Source: Triangularia verruculosa
Taxonomy: Eukaryota > Ascomycota > Sordariomycetes > Sordariales > Podosporaceae
Assembly: GCA_033296885.1 (NCBI GenBank)
Contig: MU863996.1
Coordinates: 46,836 to 110,835, forward strand
Direction: 5' to 3'
DNA: 64,000 bases
Position numbers and translations under genes: made by a program. The notes beneath the pieces were generated by a model. It was given only the letters and a program-made list of their open reading frames with translations, was not told the origin of the DNA and ran no database searches. How positions within the stretch are numbered: the first letter of the stretch is position 1; the number at the start of each line of letters is the position of its first letter. Shown here piece by piece: positions 45,626 through 57,238 of this stretch.

Positions 45626-48332
45626 TTACTCTTCGTCCATGTCAACCTCCATTTCTTCTTCCTGTCCGTCGTCCTTCCCCACCGCAGCCTGCGTTTTCGG
45701 GCCAGCTTCCTGTTTTCGGTACAATCCCGCCAGAAACTCACTCGTACTTGCTTCCTCTATGCTTTTATCCTCCCGCTTCTTCAGCAACCTCGGAAACCGC
45801 AGGCTCAGCCCCTTGTCCTGATGCACCATCCCAACCGCGGCCGTGTAGGTCGGGCTAACAGTAACGTCGGCAAAAGCCACCTCCCAGACCTCGCCGGGAT
45901 TGAACCAGACGTCCGGCTCTGGGCCATAGTACTCCACAAACCCAGGCTTCCTGGCGAGGATGTTTGCTTGTTTATCCTCATCAGCATCGGGGTTGTAGAA
46001 CGCCTTGTTGGTTTTGTAAAAGGCATCGGTGAAGCCGGACATGCATTTGCACACTGCTTCTAGGTTGCCGGTCTCTTCGTTCCGGACGGCGAGAAGAAAG
46101 GGTGACCACCACTGCGCCTTCCGCCCGGAACCGTGCCAGGCTGCGATGGGGATGACATCGAGGGTCTCGGATGCGGCGAGGGAGGTGGAGTAGTCTTTTT
46201 TCACTTTGAGCCAGGAGTCGAGGCGCTTGTCGGGTTCGTAGGTTGACAGGAGGGGTTTGCGGCGGGATCTTTTTGGTAGTTGGGGGTCAGCAGTGCCCTT
46301 GGATTTGCCTTTCTTGGACTTGGTTGCGCGGGTGGTGGTGGTGGTGGTGGGTTCGAGATCGTCTTCAGGGGGTTGGTCGCCTGCGTCGTATAGAATGTTG
46401 GGGAGGTTATCCAGGATTTTGACCATGATGCCCTCACACTTGGCGTCCAAGGCCGACTTGAAGAATGAGAGGACGGCTTCGGAGTCTTGGGAGGTTGCGT
46501 CGAGGCTTTTGACCCAGGTGAAGTGGTGTGGGATTTCGATGAACAGAGAGCGGAGCATGTCGCGGCGTTCGCGAAAGGGGCGGTCAAGGAGGGGCTGGCC
46601 GTTGAGATACATGAGGTCGAAGGCGAAGAGGCACACGTTGATGGTGATACTGCCTACAGCGACGTCTTTTCTGGCGCGGTTGGCGAGTGTCTGAAAGGTT
46701 TTAAGCTCACCAGTGATTCGGTCAACCGCTACAACCTCACCCTCCATGATGAAGCTCTGGACATCCTCACCTCTGATCTTGGGGACTAGAGACACGAGGT
46801 CAGGGTATTTGTCTGTCATTAGTTCCAGGTGCCGAGAGAAGATGGAGACTTTGCCGTCGGCGTCGCAGTGGACTTGAGCACGTTGGCCGTCATACTTGTA
46901 TTCGCACGCAAAGTCTCGGCCTTGAAGCTTGGTGAGCATCTCGTTCAGATCGCGGGTGATACTACCCAACATAGGTCGGAGGGGGATGTGGAGGTTGAGA
47001 CCACATCGTATTGGTAGCTCGTGTGATATGCCAATCTCAAGAAGCACCGGAACTAGATCGTTATAGTCTGGGTGTCTGGCGAAGGAGGCCTTTACAAGCT
47101 CTTCTCCTCTTGTCCAAATCTCGGTTAGATCTTCCTTCTTCAGCTTTGCCAGCTCCGAGGGTTCTCTGGTCTGGAAGTCGGCACCAGGCGGTTTTGAGAG
47201 AAGGAAAGCTCTCGATAGAGCGATGAGCATAGTCGTTTTGACAGCACCAATTCGTAGCTACAGCATATTAGCAATGCGCACAATCGACTTCGGACCAAGA
47301 GACGTACATGTTGACACAAGGTACGGACAATGTATCTACTCTCTTCGCCTCCTCTGGCATCTTGCAATAGCCTGTCCACAATACGCTGTTTGATGTCACC
47401 GCTGCCCTGACCCTGTGTCTTCGCGATCTTGACCAAAGACTCAAACACGCCTTTGATGGTCAACGGCTTAGGTTTCCTGAGGGTGAAGCTCTGCTTTTTC
47501 TTTGCTTCAAAGGCAACATCGCCAGGATCACCCAACCTATCAAAGATGGCCTTCAATGCCCGGTTATCAAGACCGCACACTTGCTTGAGCGCCTTCGAGA
47601 TAGCTGAGCCACCAAGACCAAGCTCCATGGAAATATACGGTGGCGATATGGCATTGGTGGCCAGCCAGACTGCAGGTAACAAACTGGCAGGATCTCCCTC
47701 GATGAGTATTCGAAGACAGTTGACGAGCGTGTCAACAATCTTGATCCTGCTCTGAGTACTACTGACAAGAACAAAGCACCGCGTAAGCAAGGCATAGGAC
47801 GCCTTGCCGCCTTCTGTGGCCCATGATTCTTGGAGCTGAGGAATGTATTTGGATGGATCGAATATTAATGGGCTTTCATCTAGTGGTATTGATGCTGTTG
47901 TTTCATCTTCCACTGCCGCAACTGAAGACAGCGACAGGGTGTTTGTGTTTTTGCCTGAATGAACTTTGGAAGGTACAGATGGCTTCAGGGGCGATGCAGG
48001 TGCTGGGGCGGCTTGTGGTGTTTTGAAGTCCTCCACCTCTGGCAACTCTGCCTTTGGAAGTGCTTGGGCTGCTTGTTCTCTTGAGTTTGGTACTTGAACT
48101 TCTGCATCCCACTCAGCCTGTAGCTTCCTTGCCAACTCCTCATCGGTCAAGCCCTCAACCGTCTTCTCAGACTGTGGACCATTTTGTTGGGTTTCTGAAT
48201 TGACTCTGGAAGAGGATGCGGTCTTTCCATCCTGCTGTTGCTTGGCAAAAAAGTACTGTATTCCTTTGGTAGCAGGCGCTGCACTTTTCTTGTATCGGGA
48301 TTGAGTTTCCTCTTCTTCGCGGGGCTTGCCAT
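45626..48332 (-). CDS. lig1: ATP-dependent DNA ligase I, with an apparent one-base frameshift near the start
   Basis: Two exons, 48332-47308 and 47257-45626, joined in phase 0 (TLCQH-LRIGAVK) by a 50 bp intron (GTACGT..TAG). The N-terminus begins MASPAKKRKLNPDT, a nuclear-localisation start typical of Lig1. The rest of exon 1 reads in another frame beginning KSAAPATKGIQYFFAKQ, which contains the PCNA-binding PIP box. Exon 1 is 1025 nt, one short of a multiple of three, so one base seems missing in the A-run near 48285. Corrected length would be about 885 residues. Later marks are the ligase N-domain (VFESLVKIAKTQGQGS), the catalytic Lys in EYKYDGQR (codon 46895-46897), EGEVVAVD, AFDLMYLNG, CEGIMVK and DSWLKVKKDY. 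It seals nicks in replication and repair. Assembly error or a real mutation are both possible. Confidence 0.88.
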
Positions 48333-48914
48333 GGTGAGACGATGTAAGGTTTATCGTGGTAGCGACCGTCGGCCACGAAAAGCAGTCGGCATGCAGGCGT
48401 CGATCGAAAAGAGGGATTAAAAAGCGGTGTCCCGAGGCTATTACCTTATGAAATCACTGTCCCAACAAACTCTGACATGTGAGAAAGCAGGCCGAGAAAG
48501 CATAAATATCGGGCATCATCCCTCTTGCGGTGAAAAGATGGCTCATCACAGTTGAACTCCACGACAAACCGATCAATGACGTCCCAGCCATGCGCAGCAA
48601 TCGCAGCGCGCGTCAGCCAGCGCGAGGCAGGCGCCAAAACAGCTGACTGACAGGCCCGCGCCAGAAAGGCATGGAGCTCGGGCCACCCAAGCGGCCCCAC
48701 CTGATTTTTGAGAGCGCTAGCCCGTTCCGGATCTCAGCGGGCTTGGCGAGCTTACGCACACATCCTTGAAAAAAAGAGCGGGAAATCCCCAGCCCCACCA
48801 TTCTGGATTTCGGGTTTGGAGAGGAGACAAGTGGGAAAGATTCTTGACGGGTTCGCGCAAGAACCCCCGAACGTCAATTTTCCTCTTGCATCTTCCCCAT
48901 CCTCCCACATCAAG
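48333..48914. promoter_or_regulatory. Divergent promoter between DNA ligase I and eIF3k
   Basis: 582 bp between two divergent start codons. The plus-strand frame is open upstream of the eIF3k start from 48708, but the extra residues look like leader. No TATA box is evident, as is usual for housekeeping genes. Confidence 0.4.
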
Positions 48915-49877
48915 ATGGCCAGCACACTCAACATGAACGGCGAAGACCCAGTCGAGCGGCCGCAACAGATCCGCGATATCATAGGTGGTCTCGAACGGTA
49001 CAACCCCCAGGCCGCGGAAGTCCTCGAAGCCTACCTCCAGCAGCAATGTGAGGAGAAGTTCTGCGACTGCAACGCCAACAGGGCGCTGTTGAAGCTGTGA
49101 GTCTTTGCCGTCTTCTATGTTACCTACTCTCTCACAGCCTGGTTTATCATGATGTTGTTTTTTTAAACGTTTCCTATTAGCCTGACAGAGCGGCCTAACA
49201 ACCCGTTACAATGAGGTCAACTTAGTGTATCTGATATACAAACCATCTATCATCTTGTCGCTTGGAATTGTGCTATTGGCGAGGAATAGTCTGCTAACCA
49301 TCGTCTTCTCGATTCCAACCACAGGTACCAGCTCAACCCTGACAGGCTCAAAGATGAGATCGTGACCAACGTCCTCGTCAAGACCATGACCCAGTTCCCC
49401 TCACCCCAATTCGATCTCGCCCTTCACCTCCTCTCGCCATCATACTCCAACCCCGGGCCAGGATCTGCCTCCGACCTCGCTGAGGCTGTCACCAAGCTTA
49501 GAGTGCTCAACGCCCAGCTCGAGGGCGCCCAGTACGACCACTTCTGGGCCACCTTTGAGAGCGATGATATCTACGCCGATCTGACCACCGACATCAAGGG
49601 TTTCGAGGAGATGATCCGCGTCAAGATTGCCCAGCTCATCAGCCAAGCCTTCCGCGAGATCAATGTCAGCGTTCTCGAGAGCTACCTCGGTCTCCGCAGC
49701 GAGGCCGAGGTCAAGACTTTCGTCACCGAGACTTGCGGCTGGAAGGTTGCCGATGACGGTGTCGTTTACATTCCCAAGAACGCTGAGAACGAGGCCAAGA
49801 AGACCGAGATTCGGGAGGACGTCACCGTTGACATGTTCAGCCGTGTCATCAAAAGGAGTTGGGAGGAGACTGCTTAA
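48915..49877 (+). CDS. eif3k: Translation initiation factor eIF3 subunit K
   Basis: Two exons, 48915-49096 and 49325-49877, joined within a Leu codon (LLKL-YQLNP) by a 228 bp intron (GTGAGT..CAG), long for this window. The product has 244 residues, the usual eIF3k size. The start is the ATG giving MASTLNMNGEDPVERP; the frame upstream is open but unlike the family. Recognisable parts are IGGLERYNPQAAEVLEAYL, YDHFWATFESD, FEEMIRVKIAQLISQAFREI and the winged-helix end with GWKVADDGVVYIP. eIF3k is a non-essential PCI-type subunit of the eIF3 complex that helps load mRNA on the 40S ribosome in the cytosol. Confidence 0.93.
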
Positions 49878-50384
49878 ACATATAAAAGCAAGAAAGATAT
49901 CAAAAATACAACTAATGACCAGGAGTGTTTTGTTGATGTGATGGGAAACGGTTCATTGTAAAGTACTTTTTTGACGAAGTGGTACTTTTTTTTCTGTTTC
50001 TTTAGAAAGTTTTGCGGCGATCGGTTACCTTCTTGTTTTGCATTCTAGCGGCAAGAAAAAAAAGACAAAAGGGCTTCTGAATGGCGTTCATGGGATAAGC
50101 GGAAGCGATTCGGGGATAAGGGGCCTTTTGGAAGTTTATATGAGGCTTAGACGGTATTCCTTAGCCTTGGGTCATATTGACATTATACCTCTGGACAAAA
50201 AAAAAAGAAATATTACCTAAATCATGCCCGCCTCCATAACATAGGTGTTGTGCTGTCCGTAGACGACATCGTAGTGACAAATTTGGTATCTATTTTTGTG
50301 CCCAATATACTCCACTACAAAGGATGAACAAGAGATATCTTTGTGTATATGAACACCACATAAACCCTTCATATACCAACATGA
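49878..50384. other. Convergent intergenic gap between eIF3k and Tsr4 genes
   Basis: 507 bp with the two 3' UTRs. Rich in T and A runs, including an A-run near 50198-50208. No gene seen. Confidence 0.4.
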
Positions 50385-51713
50385 TCACCTCTTGAACTCC
50401 TCCCACTGAACCCCCGCCCACTCCTCCACATACCCAGCCTCACCCACCGACTTCCCACTCTCCTGACAATCGTTCGCGCAAACCCCTACAATCACCGTCC
50501 CCCAGTCCATCCCATCCATCCCTTCCTCCTCCACCTCCAACTCCTCAATCGCATGCGGCGTCAGTTGCACCTCGAAGAGCCTCGCACTTTTGCAGTTTCC
50601 GCACTTCGGAATCCCCTTGCTCATGCCCACCTTCTCCCCGGAATTAGAAAGCTGCTTCCCCACTGCATCACCTCTGCTGTAGAGCAGCGGCTCTCCGCCG
50701 AATTCATATCTGATGACCTGCTCGGGGTTTTGGCCAACTCGGTCGGCAAATTTCTGAAAGACGCCGTCCATGATGGACTCAAAGTTTTCCTTTGTTTCCG
50801 TGCCGCCGTTTGAGGAGCTGGCATCATTCATGTCGACCATCACCGTCTTTTGCGAGACGGGTGCCGGCTCGGGGTCGAGTTCCTCGTAGTCTGCCTCCGC
50901 TATCCAACGGGCTGGGTAGGGCTTGGGGAGGGAGGCGGCTTCCGGCCAGGGCTCCGGGGGTGGTGGGGGCCCGAGAGTGGCGGTCGTAGGAGGGGGCAGG
51001 TTGAGAGATAGCTTCGCGGCGAAGGATTTGGGAAGACTGGTAGCTTCACCCGCGGCTGGTTGTGGCTTATGTTCCGAGCCTGGGGAGGGCGGTAGAGCGG
51101 GAAAATCATCCAAGGGAGCAGATGCTGTTGGCTTGGGCGCAAAGGGGTTGGAGGGTGCTGCTGAGGAACCAGACGCAAAGGGATTGGCACCCGATGATGT
51201 AGAGGGTTTGGCGCCAAAGAGAGCTTCACCCAATCCAAATGTTGAAGCCTTGGGAATGACAGGAGCTTCCTGTGGCTTGGTCTCCTTGATCTCTCTCGCT
51301 GCTGGGGAATCGGGAGACACTCTCAGCCCTCTGATGGCGCGAATGCATCCCTCCTTTCTGCGGCAACTCTTTCTCCTGCAGGCGAAAACGTAGAGGCGGC
51401 GCTCGTGGCCCGGGTATCGTTCTGGGAGCTCGGCGTTGAGCTGGAGGAGGAGGACCATGAGGTCCTTGCAGACTTTACACCTCGCCAGCGCGGCAGATGG
51501 TGGTTTTGAGAGGTCTAGCCATGCCTGCACGATGCGCAGTCAGTCCTGTATCCAGAAGAAAGATTTATGCCCATACGTCGCAAAGAGATAACTTACCGGA
51601 TCCCCTCCAAGCCTGCTAATCTCCTCTCCTTGTGCGTCTTCGGAAGCATAACCAAGCAGGACATTGGTCTCTCGGAGACCGTCCTCCGAGTCATCGCTGT
51701 CGTAGGAATACAT
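50385..51713 (-). CDS. tsr4: Tsr4/PDCD2-family ribosome assembly factor
   Basis: Two exons, 51713-51597 and 51524-50385, in phase 0 (GGDP-AWLDLSKPP) with a 72 bp intron (GTAAGT..CAG), giving 418 residues. The N-terminus has the family start with acidic YDSDDSED, then LLGYASED and GGDPAWLD. Zinc-finger cysteines follow: CKVCKDLMVLL and CRRKSCRRKEGC, with RLYVFAC between. A long low-complexity linker holds SNPFAPKPT-like repeats. The PDCD2 C-terminal domain has QVIRYEFGGEPLL and PKCGNCKSARLFEVQLTP. In yeast Tsr4 is a dedicated chaperone of ribosomal protein uS5 (Rps2) in 40S assembly, acting in the cytosol; the same role is likely here. Confidence 0.9.
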
Positions 51714-52211
51714 TCTGTTGTCGTTGGGGCAAGGAAGTATTATCAGTGCACGTAACGAAGGATGATTCGGTGGTTTGAAAGAACGGAAATGGTTGGTTGC
51801 CCTTTAAAGATATTTTCGATTTTGCTCGAGTTTGCGGCACCTCACGCAGCGGTAAACTTTTGGGCAGCGCTGTGTCGCAAAGCTTCGCAAAATTTTGGCG
51901 GGGTAAAAAATAATTATTGCCCCGCCAGCGAAGATAAGGCAAGATGCTGTCCCTCTGTCCCTGGTAACCTTTGGGATGCGTATAACCATCTTTCGCCACC
52001 TTATACCGCCAAATAGACCTTATTGTCATGGCTTTAGCCATTTTAGGGGGCGTGATGCCCTCAAGGTGGGACAATCACCGTCTCGCCGAGAGCTAAATTA
52101 ATTGTTGCATGCACTCACTCTCAAGCTTTGCCTCATGAAGGTCATCATTTCCACAGTTCGTTTTATATTATGTCAGGAGGTATCTTACGAACAAAGTCTA
52201 AACTACTTTCT
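51714..52211. other. Intergenic gap between Tsr4 and CCT6 genes
   Basis: 498 bp holding the Tsr4 promoter and the CCT6 3' UTR. AT-richer than its neighbours; nothing further seen. Confidence 0.4.
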
Positions 52212-54129
52212 TTACTGCTCGGGACCGTCCATACCTGGGCCAGGTCCGCCCGATCTACCCATCTGTCTCGCCTTCAACAACTCATCGCACAACAGCAGGT
52301 TGGACGCGATGCCTGAGCTGGAGGCAATGCAGTTCCGCAATACGCGGAAGGAGTCGTATACACCCTCGAGAGTAGGGTCCATCGGCTCGCCTGTGGCGAG
52401 GTCCAGGCCGACAACATTGCCATCAGCATGCTCATCATGGAGAGCGGCCACTAGAGAGCGATAAGTTAGCAGGAATGATACGATGGAAACACAACGGGGT
52501 ACACGTACAGGCATCCTGGATGTCAAGACCAGCGTTGGCCGCCAGTGTCTTGGGAATAATGAGAAGAGCGTCGGCAAAGGCATCCACACCCCACTTAGCC
52601 TTGCCTCTGACAGTCTTCTTGAAAGCATCGCTCTTGAGGTGCATAGCACACGCCACCTGGAAGGCACCGCCGCCAGGAACAACGCTCTTGTCGACAATCA
52701 TGTTGTAGACACTTCTGAGGCCGTCACGAACGGCATCTGACACCTGGGCAATGGTGTGTTGGTTGGGACCCTTGATAAGGAGGGTCACAGACTTGGGGTC
52801 CTTGACATCCTCGATGAATGTGTACTTTTCCTCACCGAGCTGCTGCTCATATACGAGGCCAGCCCAGCCCAGGACATCTGGGGTCAGGTCGTCCACGCTG
52901 TTTTGCGCGATACCGCCGCAGATGAGTTGTAACCTCTCCATGTTTCTCCGCTTGGCTCTGCGCAACGCGAGAATGCCGTTCTTTGCGAGGACGTCGAGGG
53001 ACAAGGGGTCGATACCCTTCTGGTTGATGATGACAAAGTTCTTCTTTCCATCATTTCCGCACACTTGCTTCTTGAGATCAACAATCTTCTTCAGCTTGGC
53101 ATCGACGAAGCGACGCTCACTCTCCACAAGCTTGTCCCGCTGCTCGGCACTGGAGTAGAAGAAGCTCGAGTTGATTTCTGTCTTTTCGTATTCCAAGCTG
53201 ACGTTGAGTGTGAGGATATAGGCATTCTCCACGCGCTTGGGCATATCGGGATGTCTCGCGCCGTGGTCGAGGGCAAGGCCCTTGATGAGCTGAGTGTCGG
53301 AAGCGGTGCGGTGCTGCATCTTCATGATCTCAACCATGTGCAGATCGGGCTTCTCGGGCGCCTGGTAGATGGCAAGAACGGCATCGACGATCGATGGGGT
53401 CAACGTTTGGGCAAGGCTGGCGCTCAACTTGGTGGCGAGGGAAGTTCTAGCGACGGAAAGGAGGAGCTCGCGGTCGACTTCACGGGCAAGTTTGAACTGG
53501 TCGAGGAACTAAAGACGGTCAGCTGGGAGCTCACACCACTGCATAGGCGTGATAACAGACCCTCAAGGCCTCATTCTTCGCAATCTCGAAGCCATCGGTG
53601 ATGATGCGAGGGTGGAGACCCTCCTGGATGTAGCGGTCGGCCTGCTTCAGGAGCTCACCAACGAGCAAAACCACTGATGTTGTGCCGTCGCCGCAAATGT
53701 CGTCTTGTGCCGTCGCGGCCCGCGCAATCATAACGGCCGTGGGGTTCTGTATTTGCATCTCGCGGAGGAGGACGTTGCCATCCTTTGTCAACTTGATCTG
53801 TTACCCCTGGCGGTCAGTCACTGCATATCGTCCCCGCTCTGGTAATCCGTTCGTACCTGACCGGCGCCATCGACGAGCCTGTGTCCAAAACATTAGCCAA
53901 AGCGATACTGACAATGACAGAGAGAGTGCATACATCTTGATGGTGCCTAGTGGCCCTAAGTTCGACTTGAGGACATCCTGAAGACCCTCACCAGCGGTGA
54001 TATTGACCTTGAGAGCTTCGCCCCGCCTCTGGTAAACACCCAAATTAGCATCCTGGCCGTCTGGTCGTATCAGGCGGATTCGCGTACCCTGGACTCGGCT
54101 TTTGGGTTGAGAAGCTGTGCGGCGGACAT
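52212..54129 (-). CDS. cct6: Chaperonin TRiC/CCT subunit zeta (CCT6)
   Basis: Six exons: 54129-54088, 54028-53934, 53878-53857 (only 22 nt), 53797-53561, 53508-52509 and 52450-52212. All five introns (52-63 bp) keep the frame and give 544 residues, the normal CCT6 length. Exon 1 codes MSAAQLLNPKAESR, followed by RGEALKVNITAGEGLQDVL and LGPLGTIKMLVDGAGQ, the last part coming from the 22 nt exon. The ATP-binding chaperonin motif is AQDDICGDGTTSVVLLVGEL, and VVPGGGAFQVACAMHL lies near the C-terminus. With seven sister subunits it forms the cytosolic TRiC ring that folds actin, tubulin and other proteins. The first intron contains GATGCTAATTTGG, a clear branch site. Confidence 0.95.
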
Positions 54130-54598
54130 AGTGACAGACGGACAGCGAGGGAGGTATCTGACGGTTCGTGGATTGCAAGATGTGGAGGTTCGCTGGGCTA
54201 AAGCTGGTCGCCAATCGACAACTTTTTTTTGCAGTGCTTTTCGATTCCAGGCGGCGGCTTAGGCGGAGCGGCAGGCAGCGACAAGGGGTGAAAGGAGCTC
54301 GGACCACAGCTCAGGAGAACACCCCGCCAACTGGCATAATGATAGGCTGGTACCCCATCCCGCACATCACTTTGCGGCCATGACAGGTACCCACTATCAG
54401 CACCGGGCTCATTGGCCGAAACCGTCTCTCTCTGCCCAAGAACGGGGAGCAGCTTGTTGTCTTCGTAAGCTCGTACGGTCTCAACGTCAGGTCATCGATA
54501 TTGGTCGATGAAGTCCGTTTTTCATGAATCTTCTTTTTTTCTTCTTTCATAAGTCTTGCCATCACTTGTATTGTGGGTAGCTGCCATCAACAAGCATC
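54130..54598. promoter_or_regulatory. Divergent promoter between CCT6 and the prenylcysteine oxidase gene
   Basis: 469 bp between divergent start codons, with T-rich stretches (near 54224 and 54532). No specific motif identified. Confidence 0.4.
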
Positions 54599-56463
54599 AT
54601 GAAGGGGGCACTCAGTCGCGCATCCACTGTGCTAGCAACGGCACTCTCGCTAGCCAACGCTCTGCCATCACAAGAGCCACCCCCCAAACAACCGACACAG
54701 CAGATCGCTATTATCGGTATGTGCTCGCGTTTGGGATTTGGGACTCAAAAGTCCATGTTCGATCGATGGAAAACAACTCCCCCATCTCATCTCATGGGTT
54801 TCAACGTTCATAAGAGAACCCGAGGTCACTAACACCGACATAGGTGCTGGGGCCGCTGGATCATCAGCTGCATATTACTTACAGGAGTATGCCAAACAAC
54901 ATGAGTTGCTTGGCATTTCTGTCAACATCACCCTCTTTGAGAAAACACATCGCATCGGCGGACGAACTCTGACTATCAATGCATATGATGATCCGTCACA
55001 GCCCATTGAGCTGGGTGCCAGTATCTTCATTGAGAAGAACCACATTCTGTATGGCGCTCTCCAAAAGTTCAACCTATCCAAGCGAATTCCGGATGAGGAC
55101 TCAGACCCCAAGCTCGGAATCTGGGATGGCGATGAGTTTGTCTTTACGGTGAGCGAGCGGGACTCTTTCTGGTGGACGGCCCTCAAGGTTATTTACAAGT
55201 ATGGAATTATGGCACCTCGACGCACCCAGCAATTGATGGAGTCTACCATCAACAACTTCCTGAAACTGTATGAGCAGCCCAACTTCCCTTTTCGCTCTCT
55301 CACTCAGCGGGCATACGAGCTGGGCTTGGTCGATGTCACCGGTGTCACGGGAGAGCAGTTGTTGAAGGCGAACAATATCGACGATCTTTATGCCCACGAC
55401 ATCATCCAGGCAAGCACTCGGGTCAACTATGCATCTAATCTGGTCCGCATTCATGGCCTAGACACAATGGTGCGTTGGATGAATTTCGCCGCCGCTCTAT
55501 CTCTAAGCTGACATTTCGTAGGTCTCGATGGCCCCCGAGGGCGCCATGGCTGTGCAAGGCGGCAACTGGCAAATCTTCCACAAGATGGCTGAGGCATCGG
55601 GTGCTACGATCCTCCTCAACACGTCTGTGACGTCCATTGGATTCTCGTCAGAGCCAAACTATTATTCTGGCGACAGAAAATATGTTCTTCGTGCCAGGAC
55701 TACTGCTTCGGCCTCCACTGATGATGAATATCCTGTCACGTTTGACAATGTCATCATCGCCAACCCCTACCAGTTCAGCAAGATATCGGCCGAGGAAGGT
55801 GTCATTCAACAACACATTGACGAAATTCCTTACGTTCAGTTGCATGTCACCATTTTTGCGTCGCCGTATCAATACAGTCCCGCATTCTTTGGTTTGACCG
55901 ACTCGAAGGATGTCCCAGGAGGCGTGTTGACAACCCTGGCCAAATCTGATGGACCAACCTCGGGCGTTAACGGTGCCGGCAAAGCAGGCTTCTTCAGCGT
56001 CACAACGTTACGCACCGCCATCAACCCCACAACTCAAAAGCGGGAGTTCATCTACAAGATCTTTTCTCCTGAAAAAGTCACGCCCGACTTTTTGACTCGG
56101 TTGTTTGGAGTTGAAGTCCCAGATTCCTTCACAGCCAAACCTGACGAGAAAGAATCCAGGAGTCCAATCACATGGTACCATCCCCATGTCTTCTACTCGT
56201 ACCCACAGGCCCTGCCTCGCGTCACGTTCCAAGACCCTATCATTGGGCCTGGACTTTTTTACACATCAGGCATAGACAGCTTCATCTCAACTATGGAGAC
56301 CAATGCGCTGATGGGCAAAAACGTGGCAGCGCTGCTCATTGATGATATTCTCAAAGCCAGTAAGGAGAGCTGCGGAGCAGGCAAGGAGTTTCACGAAGAT
56401 ACTCTCCTTGATCACCTGGAAAGTGACCAGCAAATATCACAGAAAGTGATGGAAGATTTGTAG
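54599..56463 (+). CDS. Prenylcysteine oxidase/lyase (FAD enzyme)
   Basis: Three exons, 54599-54716, 54844-55469 and 55522-56463, giving 561 residues. The introns are 127 bp (GTATGT..TAG) and 52 bp (GTGCGT..TAG). An N-terminal signal peptide (MKGALSRASTVLATALSLANA) is present. The first junction restores the Rossmann FAD motif IAIIGAGAAGSSAAYYL near residue 40. GGRTLTINAYDDPSQPIELGASIF and the C-terminal WYHPHVFYSYPQALPRVTF, ending near a GLFYTSGIDSFISTMETNAL segment, match the PCYOX1/farnesylcysteine-lyase family. The enzyme breaks down prenylcysteine from degraded prenylated proteins to cysteine and a prenyl aldehyde, in a lysosome- or vacuole-like compartment. Confidence 0.92.
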
Positions 56464-57238
56464 ATACTTTGTTCATGACCAGCAATTAGCGTCTTCTGTT
56501 TTGGTTCTTTGCCATCACCCCTGTGTCTCATTCTTAAAACGCGGCATGTTTGTTCCGGGCAGGACTAGAAACGTTGTATCACAAAGAAAACCTGCCTTGG
56601 ATGCGTGTGTCATCTCGAAAATGGCCAAATCCGCTGGTGCATACGTCAGCCCAGTGGTTTCTCGAACATGACCTATTGTCGGTTTCAAAGTTGAAGTAAG
56701 GTGTGTACTGTACACTATCCATGGTGCTCGGGCATCTTATGTGACTTGGTCCAAGCTTGCTGCATGGCTCTCGGTGGCTCTGGAACAACGACAGATGCAA
56801 TGAGTCAGCAGCTGCCTTGCGTGTGGCGTAAATCTCCACCTTTTCCTGTGTGGCAATTGGCTGGAGCACCGCCACAAGCACGTCTTCCCCTCCATTGTCC
56901 AGACATGTTTTTGGATCATGGTTTGTTATGACGCAGCTTCCCTCACGCATTTGCCCGACAGTCGAGTCCAGCGCGGTGTACTGGGCCGTCAATAAGGCGC
57001 CGGCAAAGGTCTTATCATCCTCCGTTGCGCACCACAGCTTTATCCAAACATCCTTCCCGCTTCCTGCTTGTTTATAGCGGCGTGTTTCCCCAAGACTGAA
57101 CAACACCCCGCATTGTCAATATTTTTTTTTTTTTAACTGGCAGCGATGTTTGCCCTCAAAGGCAGTAAGTACTGGCCATAAATACCCCACGGAGCCCCCA
57201 CAAAGCAGCTCAGCGCGTGACCGCTGATCTGGCCCGTC
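56464..57238. other. Intergenic region upstream of VID27
   Basis: 775 bp with the 3' UTR of the oxidase gene and the VID27 promoter. A T-run lies near 57121-57135. A minus-strand frame at 56579-57106 was considered and not called (no ATG at its open end). Confidence 0.4.

Noticed and set aside
56579..57106. Minus-strand 175-codon frame upstream of VID27
   Set aside because: Its open end has only a GTG, no ATG, and the second half loses coding character; no splice partner or family was found.
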